Shown one piece after another: positions 13,709-24,448 of a DNA stretch of 64,000 nt. This DNA is from Chaetorhynchus papuensis (lineage: Eukaryota; Chordata; Aves; Passeriformes; Rhipiduridae): contig VWYX01000739.1 of assembly GCA_013396525.1 (NCBI GenBank), positions 62,001 to 126,000 of the forward strand, read 5' to 3'. The notes under the pieces were generated by a model, which saw nothing but the letters and a program-made list of their open reading frames with translations, made no database searches and was not told the origin of the DNA. How positions within the stretch are numbered: position 1 is the first letter of the stretch; each line of letters starts with the position of its first letter. The translations under genes were made by a program, and so were the position numbers.

Positions 13709-15403
13709 GTTTTTCAGCAGCGTAAGTGCATTTCAAATATCTTAGGAAGTGCTAAATTTGAAGTCCTTGTCAAAATAAAGGGAATGTTCTATCATTCCAG
13801 CTCATTCTGAGGTGATAAATTCATTGATTTGACTTAATACACATGTAAACCCAAGAGTATTTGCATATAAAATGCCAAAGGGCCTATAAGACCTAATATG
13901 AGTGTTATCTTCTGGTAGCACAGGGCTTCCACATAACCAGCTATGTGTTGTACAAGGGAGAAGGCTGGAATTCGACCATGGTTAAGCACTGAAAAAAACG
14001 TTTTTGGATTTTGTCCATGTGTTCAGCACTGCTGCCCAGTTGTTGATTCTACACATCCTGGGACAACCAAGAGCAGCATGTCACTGACACTGTGGATGGC
14101 TTCCATTTAAATCCCTTCGTTTGGATTTTATTAGAATGGTACTAAAATGGAAGAGCAGTTTAGTTTTAGGAGCATTAGTGCCTGGATTTTTAGCCACAGA
14201 ACTAGTATTAACTCTAATGGGAATGGTAAATCCCTTGCATTTTGTTACAAATACCCTTTAGCGATTTCCCATGACTGCTACTCATGTTTAATATCCATTC
14301 ACTCTGTTTATTTTCAGATTAGTGTGGTTTGGGGTCTGACATTGATATAGAGACAGTGAGCACGCTCTGCAAACAGAGAACGTGCTCTGTTTCATCAGAG
14401 CTCTGTGGTGAATGCCAGCCCTGCTCCCAGAGCTGGCCAAGTTGAGTCATGTATGGTGCTGTTCAGCACCTCCTGCATCTGATGACACACGAGGGACAGA
14501 CTTTGACAGGTTTTGGAAGTGCAGATCACTTGGCTGGTGACATAATGAAGTCATGGGGTCATGGAGGGGAAGGGAAAGATTGGACTGAAAATGTGAGTGA
14601 GGGTTACTAAGCCCCTACTAGTGCTATGCTGATAGGAGCAGTGTCTACAGAAATGTTTCTGCTGATTATATTCAGCAGACAGCTGGATTCTGTTTTTAGC
14701 ACAAAGATGCATTTCTTGTGTGACCTTGAAAAAGATATCTCATAAAATTGTTGCCATATTCAAGCTGACTGTAAACTGTCCATTCATTTCAGTGAGTTAC
14801 ACTGTGAGCAAGGAGTGCTGCAGCCTGCCTTGGTAAACTCATGGGCTGTACAGACATAATTCCAGTGGGCAAGACAGGCTTAGTGGAGCACTAATGTAGC
14901 ATTATAAATGTTGACAAATATAATAACTTTAGCTGGTGAACAGCAGCTCAGAGTGACTGTAATTTTTTTTTCACTTCATAGTAGCTGACATTTCTCCAAT
15001 ACTGTTTCCTCAATAGCCCCTCTATGAATTCATTGTTACTACATTAAAATAATTGTCCGTAACTGAGGCCTTTTGGCACACGGAATAATGAAATCTGTAT
15101 GTAAAATGCTGACTAATTAAATACCATTTTTTACCTGTAAACTTTGCTGAGTAGCATTTCCATAGTGGATATCTTCATGTTGTTTCAATCACAAATGATT
15201 ATCTCTACAACTCCAGAGAGAGAAACATCTGGCTGAGAAAGCACACAGATTTTCATGGCAAAAAAACCCCAAACCCACAACTTGCCAGAATGCACAAAAT
15301 TCTTGTTAGAGAGCAGGAAGGGGAACATCAAAATATATAGCATTTTGAAAGGGATGGATAATGCTAAAATAAATGGTTGAGCTTGGTGGTATTGATGCCT
15401 TTT

Positions 15404-15421
15404 CTTGGTCTTAAAACCAAG
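15404..15421. repeat. Short hairpin next to the LTR
   Basis: CTTGGT at 15404-15409 and ACCAAG at 15416-15421 form a six-base stem with a six-base loop, ten bases outside the LTR 3' edge. Six-base stems are common by chance. Confidence 0.35.
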
Positions 15422-15430
15422 AGTCAAATA

Positions 15431-16079
15431 TGGTTAGAAGGGAAAAAGGGATTTTACCTCTGTACTTATTTTAAGGATCCTTAGGTGAACCACATTCAGG
15501 TCGAATGCACCTCCATGCACACTGCAATGCACCAACCTCCAAAAGATTTGGTCTAACATTGTAGGTCTTACTAATTAGCGTATCTACCAAAGATTCCCCA
15601 ATGAGAGGCTCGAATGAGTCCCCCTGCCCAAGGAACCTTCCCCTGGGTGGGTCTATCTCAGTTTACAAAATGTGTTCTGGAGAGGACCCTGGGGTCTGGG
15701 ACACACTGATCCCTAACTACGAAGCTTCTATAGTGTTTAGTTTCCTAGCTTAACAAACCAGTCCAAGAACGTAGGCAAAAGCACTAATACAGAAATTGTA
15801 AAAAGGTATAACAGGGGTATAAAAGAAAAGACAAAAATCATCATGGCATCAGTATCAGTGAAATCACTAGCTATGCCTTTACTATAATGATGTAGAAGAG
15901 GAGTAGCTGCCTCACAGCATCCCCACTGAGGGCCCTGGTGGTGTGCTCCTGAAGTCACGCTTCCTGGTCTCCTTGTAGCCCATGCCAATTCAGGGAGCAA
16001 ACAAAACAAGGTGTTCCTTGGTGTGTTAGGGTAGGCTGATATAGACAAGGTGTAATGTTGAGTAGTGTCCTTTAGAACA
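15431..16079 (-). mobile_element. Solo LTR-like element (avian endogenous retrovirus, ERVL-like)
   Basis: In minus orientation the block starts TGTTCTAAAGG and ends TTCTAACCA, the TG...CA form expected of an LTR, and is about 650 bp long, a normal LTR size. It is richer in G and C than its flanks and has TATA-like motifs (for example TTTATACCCC on the minus strand near 15816-15825). The 3' part on the minus strand resembles avian class III (ERVL-type) LTRs from general familiarity; I could not check this against a library. No gag, pol or env frame is visible on either side, so it is most likely a solo LTR left by recombination. I found no clear target-site duplication, so the ends are approximate. 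The 103-codon minus frame inside it (15737-16048) is a by-product, not a gene. Confidence 0.5.
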
Positions 16080-17212
16080 GTAAAAATAATATATTTTGCT
16101 TACTTTTCTTTGGAAAGAAGTCAAAAGTGCAAATACAGTATTCTGTATCAGATTTCCCTACTGAAAGCAGCCCTTTAGTCTGCTTGTCTGCTTTTCTGCA
16201 TTAAGATCCTTTCTCTTTTTGTCTGCTTTGAAAAATTCATTCATTCTGTGAAAACCTGCTGAAGAAAGCAGACTTTCATACAGTCAGAGTTGCTCAGACA
16301 GTCTGTGTTTTCTACAGATGCAACAGTGTTAGCTCAAGAATAAAACAGTGCAATCTCCCAATCTGAGCAAGCTATTTATAGAAATACATGCACTCACAGC
16401 CATCAATTAAAATTTGAATCCCTGAAAATCAAACCATGAGATAATTTGTGTCTCAACCTTAATCCAGAGCTGGGGATTTGATCCCATTCCTGTTCCCAAA
16501 AGATACTTTCTGACCTTTTTGACAGTGGCAGTAAGACTAGTTTCTTTTGCTTCCCTGAAACCTGCTGCTTTTCTCAAAGGGCACCATCAGAAAAAAATCC
16601 CAAACAAACCAGCTACAAAATCACCTCATTGAACAACTTTCTCAGGCATGAAGTATTTCTTCTAGGTTGATATTTAGTGATAATTAATCAGCCTTTTCTT
16701 TTATTTGGCTGTTCCCACAAATAACCACATAACATTTTCTTATAAAAAATAGAGGTCTGCTTAAATTAAGTAGCAAACTATAAACAAAAGAATGGGATTA
16801 TCCTGCCCATTAGACAGAACATCTGTGCACAGTTTCTTCGGAAGGTCAAATGCTGAGTTAAATACTGTGAAGGACTGTTTCTGTCATGCTATCTAGACAC
16901 ATACACATCTAAAAAAGCAGGAATAATCGAATTTCATACTTTAACAAGCAGATTGCATATGAAGGTTAGGAAATAATTTTATAAGGGAAATATTTCAATT
17001 TGCTATAGTGGGTTCTAAATGAAATCAGTGCAGGCAAACCATATGAAATTGGGTTTATTCCCTCAGTAAACCTGTATTCAGATTCATAAGTTCACAGTCA
17101 ATAGCCGGGTCAGTGTTAATATTTGTCTGAAATCACCAGCTACACATTATTACTTCTACATGCACAGAAGGAAAATACTTTGCTTTAATTTAAAGACTAC
17201 TTTTTCTTTCAG
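16080..17212. other. Noncoding stretch, no recognised element
   Basis: Single-copy AT-rich DNA between the LTR and the exon-like block. No repeat family or plausible exon is seen. It ends in a pyrimidine-rich acceptor-like sequence at about 17200-17212. Confidence 0.6.
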
Positions 17213-17845
17213 TCCCTCAGCAGTCCTCTGCTTGGACATCAAGTTGGAACGTTCAAGAGGTATTGCTATGGGCAAAAAAGGTGTTCTCTGATGAAACTTA
17301 CTGAGATGGTGAATTAAAGGCACTTGAGAAGCATTGACACCTGCTGAACTACTGTGAGGAGACGGCAGTTTGTGCCAACGTCAGCTACCAGCTGGGAGGG
17401 GCAGCAGCAACCCTGGGAGGAGATCCCAGTGCCCTGCAGGGACCAGGGAAGGCGCCTCCAGGCTGGATGGAGCACTCACAGGAGGGTACTCCGGGGGCTG
17501 CTGTGAAGGGAAGAGCTGACTGTCCCCTGCAAGGGGATTCTCCTTCACAGAACTGCAGCTGCAAAATACAGCTGCCTTCACTGGTTGGAAGAGCAGCCTA
17601 AATGATGCCAAAGTCTTCCTGGATTTTTTGTTGGTTGTGGTGACAGTGGTATTTTTTTTAGGCTTTGGGGGTTTGTTTGTTTGTGGGGTTTTTTAACTTT
17701 TTTTCAATCTCATTGGTAGCTGTGGATATTTACTAGGACTTTTAGGAAAAAGGAGTAAGAGATATTTTGGGGGGTTTTTTGTTTTGTGACACTTGTATCT
17801 TAAAAATTGCCTACTAAAAATGAAATAAAGGCATGAATCTGGAAG
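17213..17845 (+). ncRNA. Candidate 3'-terminal exon of an unknown (noncoding?) transcript
   Basis: A strong acceptor-like sequence, TTTTTCTTTCAG, ends at 17212. It is followed by a locally GC-rich segment (about 17330-17610), a T/G-rich segment resembling a 3' UTR (17640-17790) and AATAAA at 17824-17829. Together these have the architecture of a plus-strand terminal exon. There is no significant plus-strand coding frame; the open frame inside it is on the minus strand (17381-17611, 76 codons, Pro/Ser/Leu-rich) and has no recognised domain. If transcribed, it is probably a long noncoding RNA or only a UTR. Acceptors and AATAAA are frequent by chance, so confidence is low. Confidence 0.2.
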
Positions 17846-18559
17846 AAAACCCTTCTCCTATTTATTCTCACTCACAATGATTTTCAACCCATCTTGTGTT
17901 TTTGTTATCATAGAGTAATTGGAGCCTTAGTTTACTGAATCTTTAAAAAGAAGACAGGTTTAGATGCATGAAATGTTTCCTGATTATTGCTGTGATACTC
18001 ACTGCATTTAAGAGACACCTGTGCAATATTCAGTCAGAAAATGTAGCTCCACCAGGCTATCCATTTATAGCCTCAAATAATTTCATCAAGAAACATGAAG
18101 TATGTGATGTGTGAATCTCTGTGCCTCCAGAGGGAAAAAGGGCAATGAGATATTTTAAGGCTTTTGTGAAAGCATATTTCCCAGGAATCTTTGTGGAGCT
18201 ACTTATATAGAAAGTCTGCAAACCTGAACATTGAAAATCAGAACCAACCAGATGTTCTCCATTCAGATGAATATCTGTTTCTTGCTTGCAGTCTATCAGT
18301 GTGAGATCCCACTGATGACATTATAAAACTTAAAATGACAACTTCATCTCCAAGAAATGGAAGACAAAATATTATGTGCTAGGATACAAGAATTTACTCT
18401 GAGCCCTGTGTACAGTTTAATAAATTAAATACCAGAAATATATTATTATTTAAAATATAATCTAACTACATCATTTATACTGTTTATTAATATATAACTT
18501 ATGGAAATGTGTATCAAGTCATTATTATGTTTGACTGTATATATACATACATCTATATA

Positions 18560-18900
18560 ATTCCACATCTAGAAAAAGTATGTGGTTGATGTAATTAGCA
18601 TTTGCTGCTGCTGCAGTTGAAGCCAGTGATTTGCTTACTTGTCTGCCTGTAATTCCTCCATCTATTGCTCATCTGACAGCATATTTCAGCTAATTTCAGT
18701 TTTATCTGCTCAACTTTGGCTGCTTGTTCCAATGTATTATATTTTCGATGACAGTTAAATGACTCTTTTCTCGAGATACAGTTTAATATGCAGGATGATG
18801 ATTTGGCAGTTAAATAGTACACTGCGATATGTAGCGGTTCTGATGAAAGTTTTAGCATGATTTGTGCTATGGAGTAAAATCTACCCTAATTACAAATCCA
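18560..18900. promoter_or_regulatory. Candidate conserved noncoding element 1
   Basis: A complex, repeat-free block with balanced composition against AT-rich flanks. It stays open for 87 codons on the minus strand (18595-18858) without resembling a protein. Long non-repetitive stretches of this kind in gene-poor bird DNA are often deeply conserved enhancers. This is an impression from sequence texture only; conservation cannot be tested from one sequence. Confidence 0.2.
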
Positions 18901-19369
18901 AAAGCTGTGGAAAACACAATGTGAATGTTCAGATGTAGGGGTGGGGGGGGTTTCAGCTTTATTTTTTTTCCCCAAAGGAATAAATACCTGCTATCCTTCT
19001 GTTCATTTATTTGTTTATTTATCTCCTGTAAAGTACAGTTGAATTTTGCTCCATGGGAAATAGGAGACAGTAGTGCATACGTGTCTTTTAAAAAGTTATT
19101 ACTTTATATGTTCATTAAAGCATAAAATTAAAGTTAGAAAGAATAGCTTATCAAGGGCTGTGCTGCTCAGCTTAAGTACAGCACTCCTAAATCTTCCCCA
19201 AACTCTCTTTAAAGGTTTGCATCTAATTCCAGCTTTTCCCAGGCTGCTGCTTGAATTCATTTTCTACACAGATCAGCTTCTACAAAAAGTACCCTCCTTC
19301 TAAATCAAACAACAGATATTTTATATTTAAAAGCTGCTGAATTGCATTATTTCTTAAGTGGATCAGAAT

Positions 19370-19615
19370 CTCTCTTAATCCAATAAGCAGTCTTTAAAGA
19401 CCAGTAGGCAGCCTGTGACCCATTATTACTGTCTAAAAACTAATTTAGATGCTGGTTATTGCCACCATTTTTAGATGTCATCAAGACAATAGCAAGTATC
19501 AAAATTTCAGAACAATAATTTGTTGTGATGTTAAATTATCCAATCCTGAAACTGCTCTAGAGGCTGAGTGATGAGGTCCTAGGCTGATTTCAGCTAAATT
19601 GTTGAGGTTAAAACT
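19370..19615. promoter_or_regulatory. Candidate conserved noncoding element 2
   Basis: A complex single-copy block with homeodomain-like ATTA/TAAT cores and no simple repeats, immediately before the TGTTT/TGTTC microsatellite. It is proposed on texture and proximity to the two similar blocks on either side. No coding potential is seen. Confidence 0.15.
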
Positions 19616-19632
19616 CAATGTTTGTTTTTTTG

Positions 19633-19682
19633 GTTTTGTTTGTTTTGTTTTGTTCTGTTCTGTTCTGTTTTGTTTTGTTTCT
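19633..19682. repeat. TGTTT/TGTTC pentanucleotide microsatellite
   Basis: About 50 bases of TGTTT units with an internal block of three TGTTC units. The substitution is shared by adjacent units, as expected when a variant unit spreads by slippage. It is probably length-polymorphic. Confidence 0.9.
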
Positions 19683-20019
19683 AACGAATTTAGTTAGAAA
19701 ATCCTGTATTTATTCAAGTATTTTAAATGTGATCTCATAAGTTTGAAGCTGTTCCAGTTCCCTCAAATCTAGGTCTTCTACCTTTTGATTCCTTATCCCA
19801 CCTTTAATTCTGCATGAAGCCCCAGGTTTGAGACTGCCCGGCTGTACTCTGCCAGCCACAAATACAGTGCAGAAAGGAGTGAAGCCCACAGACCTCTGTG
19901 GTCTGCTGAGCTAAGTCATAACATGGAGGTAATATACATTAGTTGTCACATTACAAAGCTGAGCCAAAAAACGGATAGGTAAAACAAAACAGACGACTTG
20001 CTTAGATCAGTTACATCAC

Positions 20020-20240
20020 CTATAATCCTGCTGCTGCCAGGTTCGGGGAGCATTATTTTAATTTGTGCAATAACAGCAATGTAGGATGCAATTAAAGTAG
20101 TACATCTGCAACACTATTACTTTAATTGTTGTGCCATTAGCTGTAAAATGTTGTATAGCATACACAGGTGCAAAGGTGAATGAGGAATAATTTCTGCTCA
20201 AGACTGTTACTGAGCAGTAAATATATTGATATATTGAATT
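20020..20240. promoter_or_regulatory. Candidate conserved noncoding element 3
   Basis: A repeat-free block with several AATTAAAG/TTTAATTG-type homeodomain cores around 20085-20130 and a bHLH-like CAGGTG near 20165. It lies about 0.4 kb after the second candidate block. It is inferred from motif density and texture only. Confidence 0.2.
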
Positions 20241-22771
20241 GGTACTATGATCACAGTTGACTACGGAGAGAGATTATTTACAAGAGCATGTAGTGAAAGG
20301 ACAAAGATGAATGCGTTCAAACTGAGAGTATATTTGTATAAAATATTAATGGAAAGTTTTTCACTCACAGGTCAAAAAAGATAGCAAAGATAAACTATAA
20401 TGCTGACCTCAGGATCAACAACTTGGTCATCACAGTGATCCTACAGAAATTGGAATTAGTTTTCTATGATGCCAAGTATGATCTGCCTTCTTTTTTTTTA
20501 ATTTTGGTGCTAACACAGCAGAGGGATTAAAGACATCAGGTAAATAGAGCAATTAATACAGTAGTGGAGAAAGATCAGCTTTTATCAGGGGAACAAAATA
20601 AGCTGATATTCAGAGGTGGGTGTTATGGGTGTTAGCTATGATGTTCAGTCAGATAAACTTGACACCTTAATATATTTTTCCATTTTGATGCTGAGAAAAC
20701 ATTAAGTATCGATAATGATAAGGATAAACCAAACTTTTAGAAACTTTTACTGAGTACAGTTCTACAGCTATATGTTAGAGAACTTTTACTGTTAAAAACT
20801 GGATTGCTTACAAATATTCATAGTGGTATAGTAATTTTCAAGTAAAGATATGTTTTGTTTAGATTTACATATGTCTCCATGCCAATGTCAGTTTTAATAC
20901 AGAGAATAAAATAACATAATATGTACATATCAGAATACTACAAGCATTGTTACTAGCTATTTTCAAATGTTTAGATTGAGGACTACACTGGAGCATGAGG
21001 AAAAAATGGTGCGTTGTTGGAAGAAAAATTCTAATGCTCTAACTGAGAAGGATCAGGAGATTGCTGAACTTTGCCTTTTCATTCACAAAGCAGGCAAAAC
21101 TCACCATGAGTTTGCAAGTTGAAAGTTACTGAACAGCAGTCAGATTAACCATGACCCTAGATGGTCGTCTGCAGCGAGTCACAAATGTTAAGCTTATGCC
21201 ACAAGCAAGAGTCTTGACTTCTCCTGCAGTGGGTAAGGTTAATGTGCTGGTTGGAGCTGGAGCTTAGCAAGCAAGAATGGAAATGTGTCCCCTTGCTATG
21301 AGTTTCCGAATTCCCGTTGCATTTACAGGCAATTTCAGCATAAATCCCCAGATACTTTTAAGTTTTCTCTTGGGTTCTGCAACCAATTATCTTTCTCTGA
21401 CCAGTGTCTTGAATAAAAAAAAACCAACTTTGGCCCATTGCCTAGCATAATTCAAAGTTCAGATCACCTAGCTGTTCCACTGTTGTGTTTTGTATCTGCC
21501 AGTACTAGCAGACATAAATGTGCTATGTGAATATATCCAAAAATAGCTGGTAGGGTTTTACATTTACACTGAGTTTCCTTAACTCCCAGGCTGGAATTTT
21601 GAAAGCAAGCTTTATCCTGAAAGAGACTGATCACTTTGCAAGGCAAAGCTGGTCTTTCGTATGAATGTGTATGTGTACTGTTCATGTCTTAAGACATTCA
21701 ACAGTCACAGTGTTTTCCCCTCCATTTTTGTGGAAAATGAAAAATGGTGTAAGTCTGGTCCAACGGTGTCACATATCTGGCTAGAAAGTTTGCATGCCTT
21801 CCTATTTTTGTATGAATTCCATTAATCTCTGCTGATTGGTGCCAAATAACTGCTAAATTTACACTAACAATGACCTTATTTGTAATGCAGCAGAGCAAAC
21901 AACGTGAAGGCTGAGGGAGCCTGTCACCACTGGGTGACAAGGGTGCAAGTTTTCAAGCTGTGGAAAAGGATATGATTTTGGGAATGGAATGCAGACTATG
22001 TGAAGCAGAGTTGTAAGAGCTTAGTGGACTCCAGTCCTGGAAAAAACACGAGAGATGGACAGTGGTTCCTCCAGATGCACTCGAATGAATGAGTAAAAAA
22101 TTAACATGGAGTCTGGATGCAAAAGGACCATGGCCTAGAAAGCACTGGATGAATAGTGGCAGCCTTATATTGTGTGGAAAAATGTCTGAGGTGACACTTT
22201 ATTAATAAGGCATCAGAAAAGGAAGGATTCCATTATGATAATAGGACTATTTGACACAGCAAAACCTGAAATGGTGCAGAATTTTTCAGAATAAAGCAGC
22301 ACTTTGAGTAGATGAGAAATTACTGAAACTGAGAAATAAAGATGGTTTGATGGGTGACATGAAAGACTGTAGCCATCTGGACTGGAGGAATGGAAATGTG
22401 GATAAAACAATAAGCATAGTCATAATAAGGACATCTAAATAGTGGTTAACTCCAAATGTGTAACAACTGTGAATGTGGGGAAGTATCTCTTCATCATTTC
22501 TTCCACTCTAAGAAGTTTGCATTAAGGTCTGTGTCTGTTGCATCTGCAGGAGGACCTGCCTGCACTTTTCCTCTGAAGTCTTTCAAACAGTAACTTTAAT
22601 GTAATGGCCCAGACCAACTCTGGCCCAGACCAGTACAGAGTTTAAGACAAATTCTATCTAAGAAAGTGGCTGAGATTTCAGAATAGTTAAGTAAGGGCCA
22701 TATATTATGTCATCAAAGTACTTTTGATTATGGCAGACTTTTTTCTTTTCTTTAAGTAGCATTAATTTTAA

Positions 22772-22794
22772 GGGGGGGTGGGGGCACTGTTGGG
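22772..22794 (+). other. Predicted G-quadruplex motif
   Basis: The plus strand has G7 (22772-22778), T, G5 (22780-22784), a seven-base loop and G3 (22792-22794). Splitting the G7 run as GGG-G-GGG gives four tracts with loops of 1, 1 and 7, which meets the usual rule. A G/T-rich segment follows to about 22845. Confidence 0.5.
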
Positions 22795-24432
22795 TTTTGG
22801 TTTGTTGATTGGTTTTGATTTTTTTGATTGTTTGTTTAGACTACTGTATTTTCAGCAGTTAAGTTCAAACTTTCACCCTTACTTAGTTTTGATGTGGCTA
22901 TACTTAAGCACATCTGAGTGATTATTTACAGTTTCTAGTAAAGCCCAAACATTTGGAGGCATGTTGTAAAGTGGGAAAATAACTTAAAATATCCCTTATA
23001 GCTGAACTTGGAAAACAGCTTTTGAATTACAAAAAATAATTTCAAACCTTGTAATTTTGCAGTGTTTTTCCCCTCAGTAATGTGCTTTAATTGATATAAA
23101 CCAAAAATGTCCCAAGAAGACTTTTTGAGAATTAATGGTAAGAGTGCAATCAAAACAGCATTGAACAATATAGCAATTCCTTTACATAGAAAGGTAACCA
23201 TAAGACACAGATTTTCTCATCTTGTGGTACTTTGTTGATAAATTCAGCTGCCAAAGAGCAACTGGCAAAAATAAGGAAGTGTTCTACTTTTTTTTTTTTG
23301 ACAATCGTATTTATATGCATAAAATATGTGTGGATTTGTTATCAGTAACTTTCTTATTAAATTTAATTACTAAGACAAAAAGATATCTTTATTTTTCATG
23401 TTGCTTGATTCTTTCTGACTTTTACAGCTTGTACAGTGAAAGACAGACTGCTCTCCTCTTACAAATAATATTTATAGTGAGTTTATTTTACATTTTTTTG
23501 CAAGTTCGCTCAGTGTTATATTGTGTAAATTGCACATATTTGTGAACGTGTGAAGTTTATTATTAAGAATGATTAAGGCACCAGTTCTCTCATTTTTTTC
23601 CTACAATTGAATTTTTAACGTATCCCATATCTCACAAAATGGTGCTGTTTAGTAATACTTAAGTGTTCATTATTTGCCCCAATATTTTTTTTCTAACATT
23701 CAGTATTTGAAATTCTAAGAGATCTCACAGCCAACTGAGCCTTTTGCAGGATATGAAAATATTTTTCTGCAAGAATAATCTATACTTAACAAGAACATGA
23801 CTTGAGTACCCAGATAAATTTAATTGATTTAAATAAAAAATATGTTCATGAAGTAGCATAACATCCATTAAGGCAAGGACTACCTGCTTCTTAAAATTAT
23901 AAAAAAAAAAAGAGAGAGAAAAACAGCAAAAGAGAAGATGAGTTAAAACTTTTGTAACAGAATATTAGAGCACAAGTTTGTGTACATTCTTTACTAAACA
24001 AATGAAACCTTGTAAAGGACCAAATCACCACATGCAGGATGTGCATTCCAGTGGCTTTAGGAGTCTTAGCATTTCACAGTAACTGTTGAACTTGTCTTGG
24101 TCTTTCCCCTGCCTCCTAGTGCTTTTTGAATCAGGGTATCTTAAAGAAGTGATTGAAATAACTCTTGAAAAGAGCCATTTTCCACCTCTATCTTGTAACT
24201 TCTGCCATCTGACCTTGGTATGTAAGCATAGGCAGACATTACTATCTTCAAATAAAACTGAGCTCTTGCATTGGGAATAAAGACACAGGACTGTATGTGG
24301 TAGTTTAGTAGCAGGATGAGGGTAGGTAAGTGCAAGTATTTAAAAATATTTTCCATTGAAAGCATCTAAAGCAGAGACTTAATAACATGTCCAGGAGAGC
24401 TGAAGGGCTCCTTGGATCCTCTCATCCAACAC

Positions 24433-24448
24433 TCTTTGTGCACAAAGA
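24433..24448. repeat. Perfect 16-bp palindrome with inverted CTTTG/CAAAG boxes
   Basis: TCTTTGTGCACAAAGA is identical to its own reverse complement. Each half contains CTTTGTG, close to the TCF/LEF and SOX core (CTTTGT / ACAAAG), and the centre is TGCA. It could be a paired HMG-box factor site or simply a chance palindrome. Confidence 0.5.

Larger units (their letters stand above)
7660..15430. other. AT-rich noncoding DNA with two small tandem duplications
   Basis: No supported gene. The stretch includes very AT-rich parts (about 8330-8420 and 8590-8700), a T-rich run near 11170-11190 and two short tandem duplications listed separately. Good-looking splice acceptors occur (for example near 13240-13265), but no exon with a matching donor and coding frame could be built. 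The segment 14350-14620 is richer in G and C and contains an imperfect hairpin (ACAGAG...CTCTGT) near 14374-14391, without a recognised family. Confidence 0.6.

Noticed and set aside
14374..14391. Imperfect ACAGAGAACGTGCTCTGT palindrome as a steroid-receptor element
   Set aside because: The half-sites and spacing do not fit the 15-bp receptor consensus, so it is only a short hairpin.
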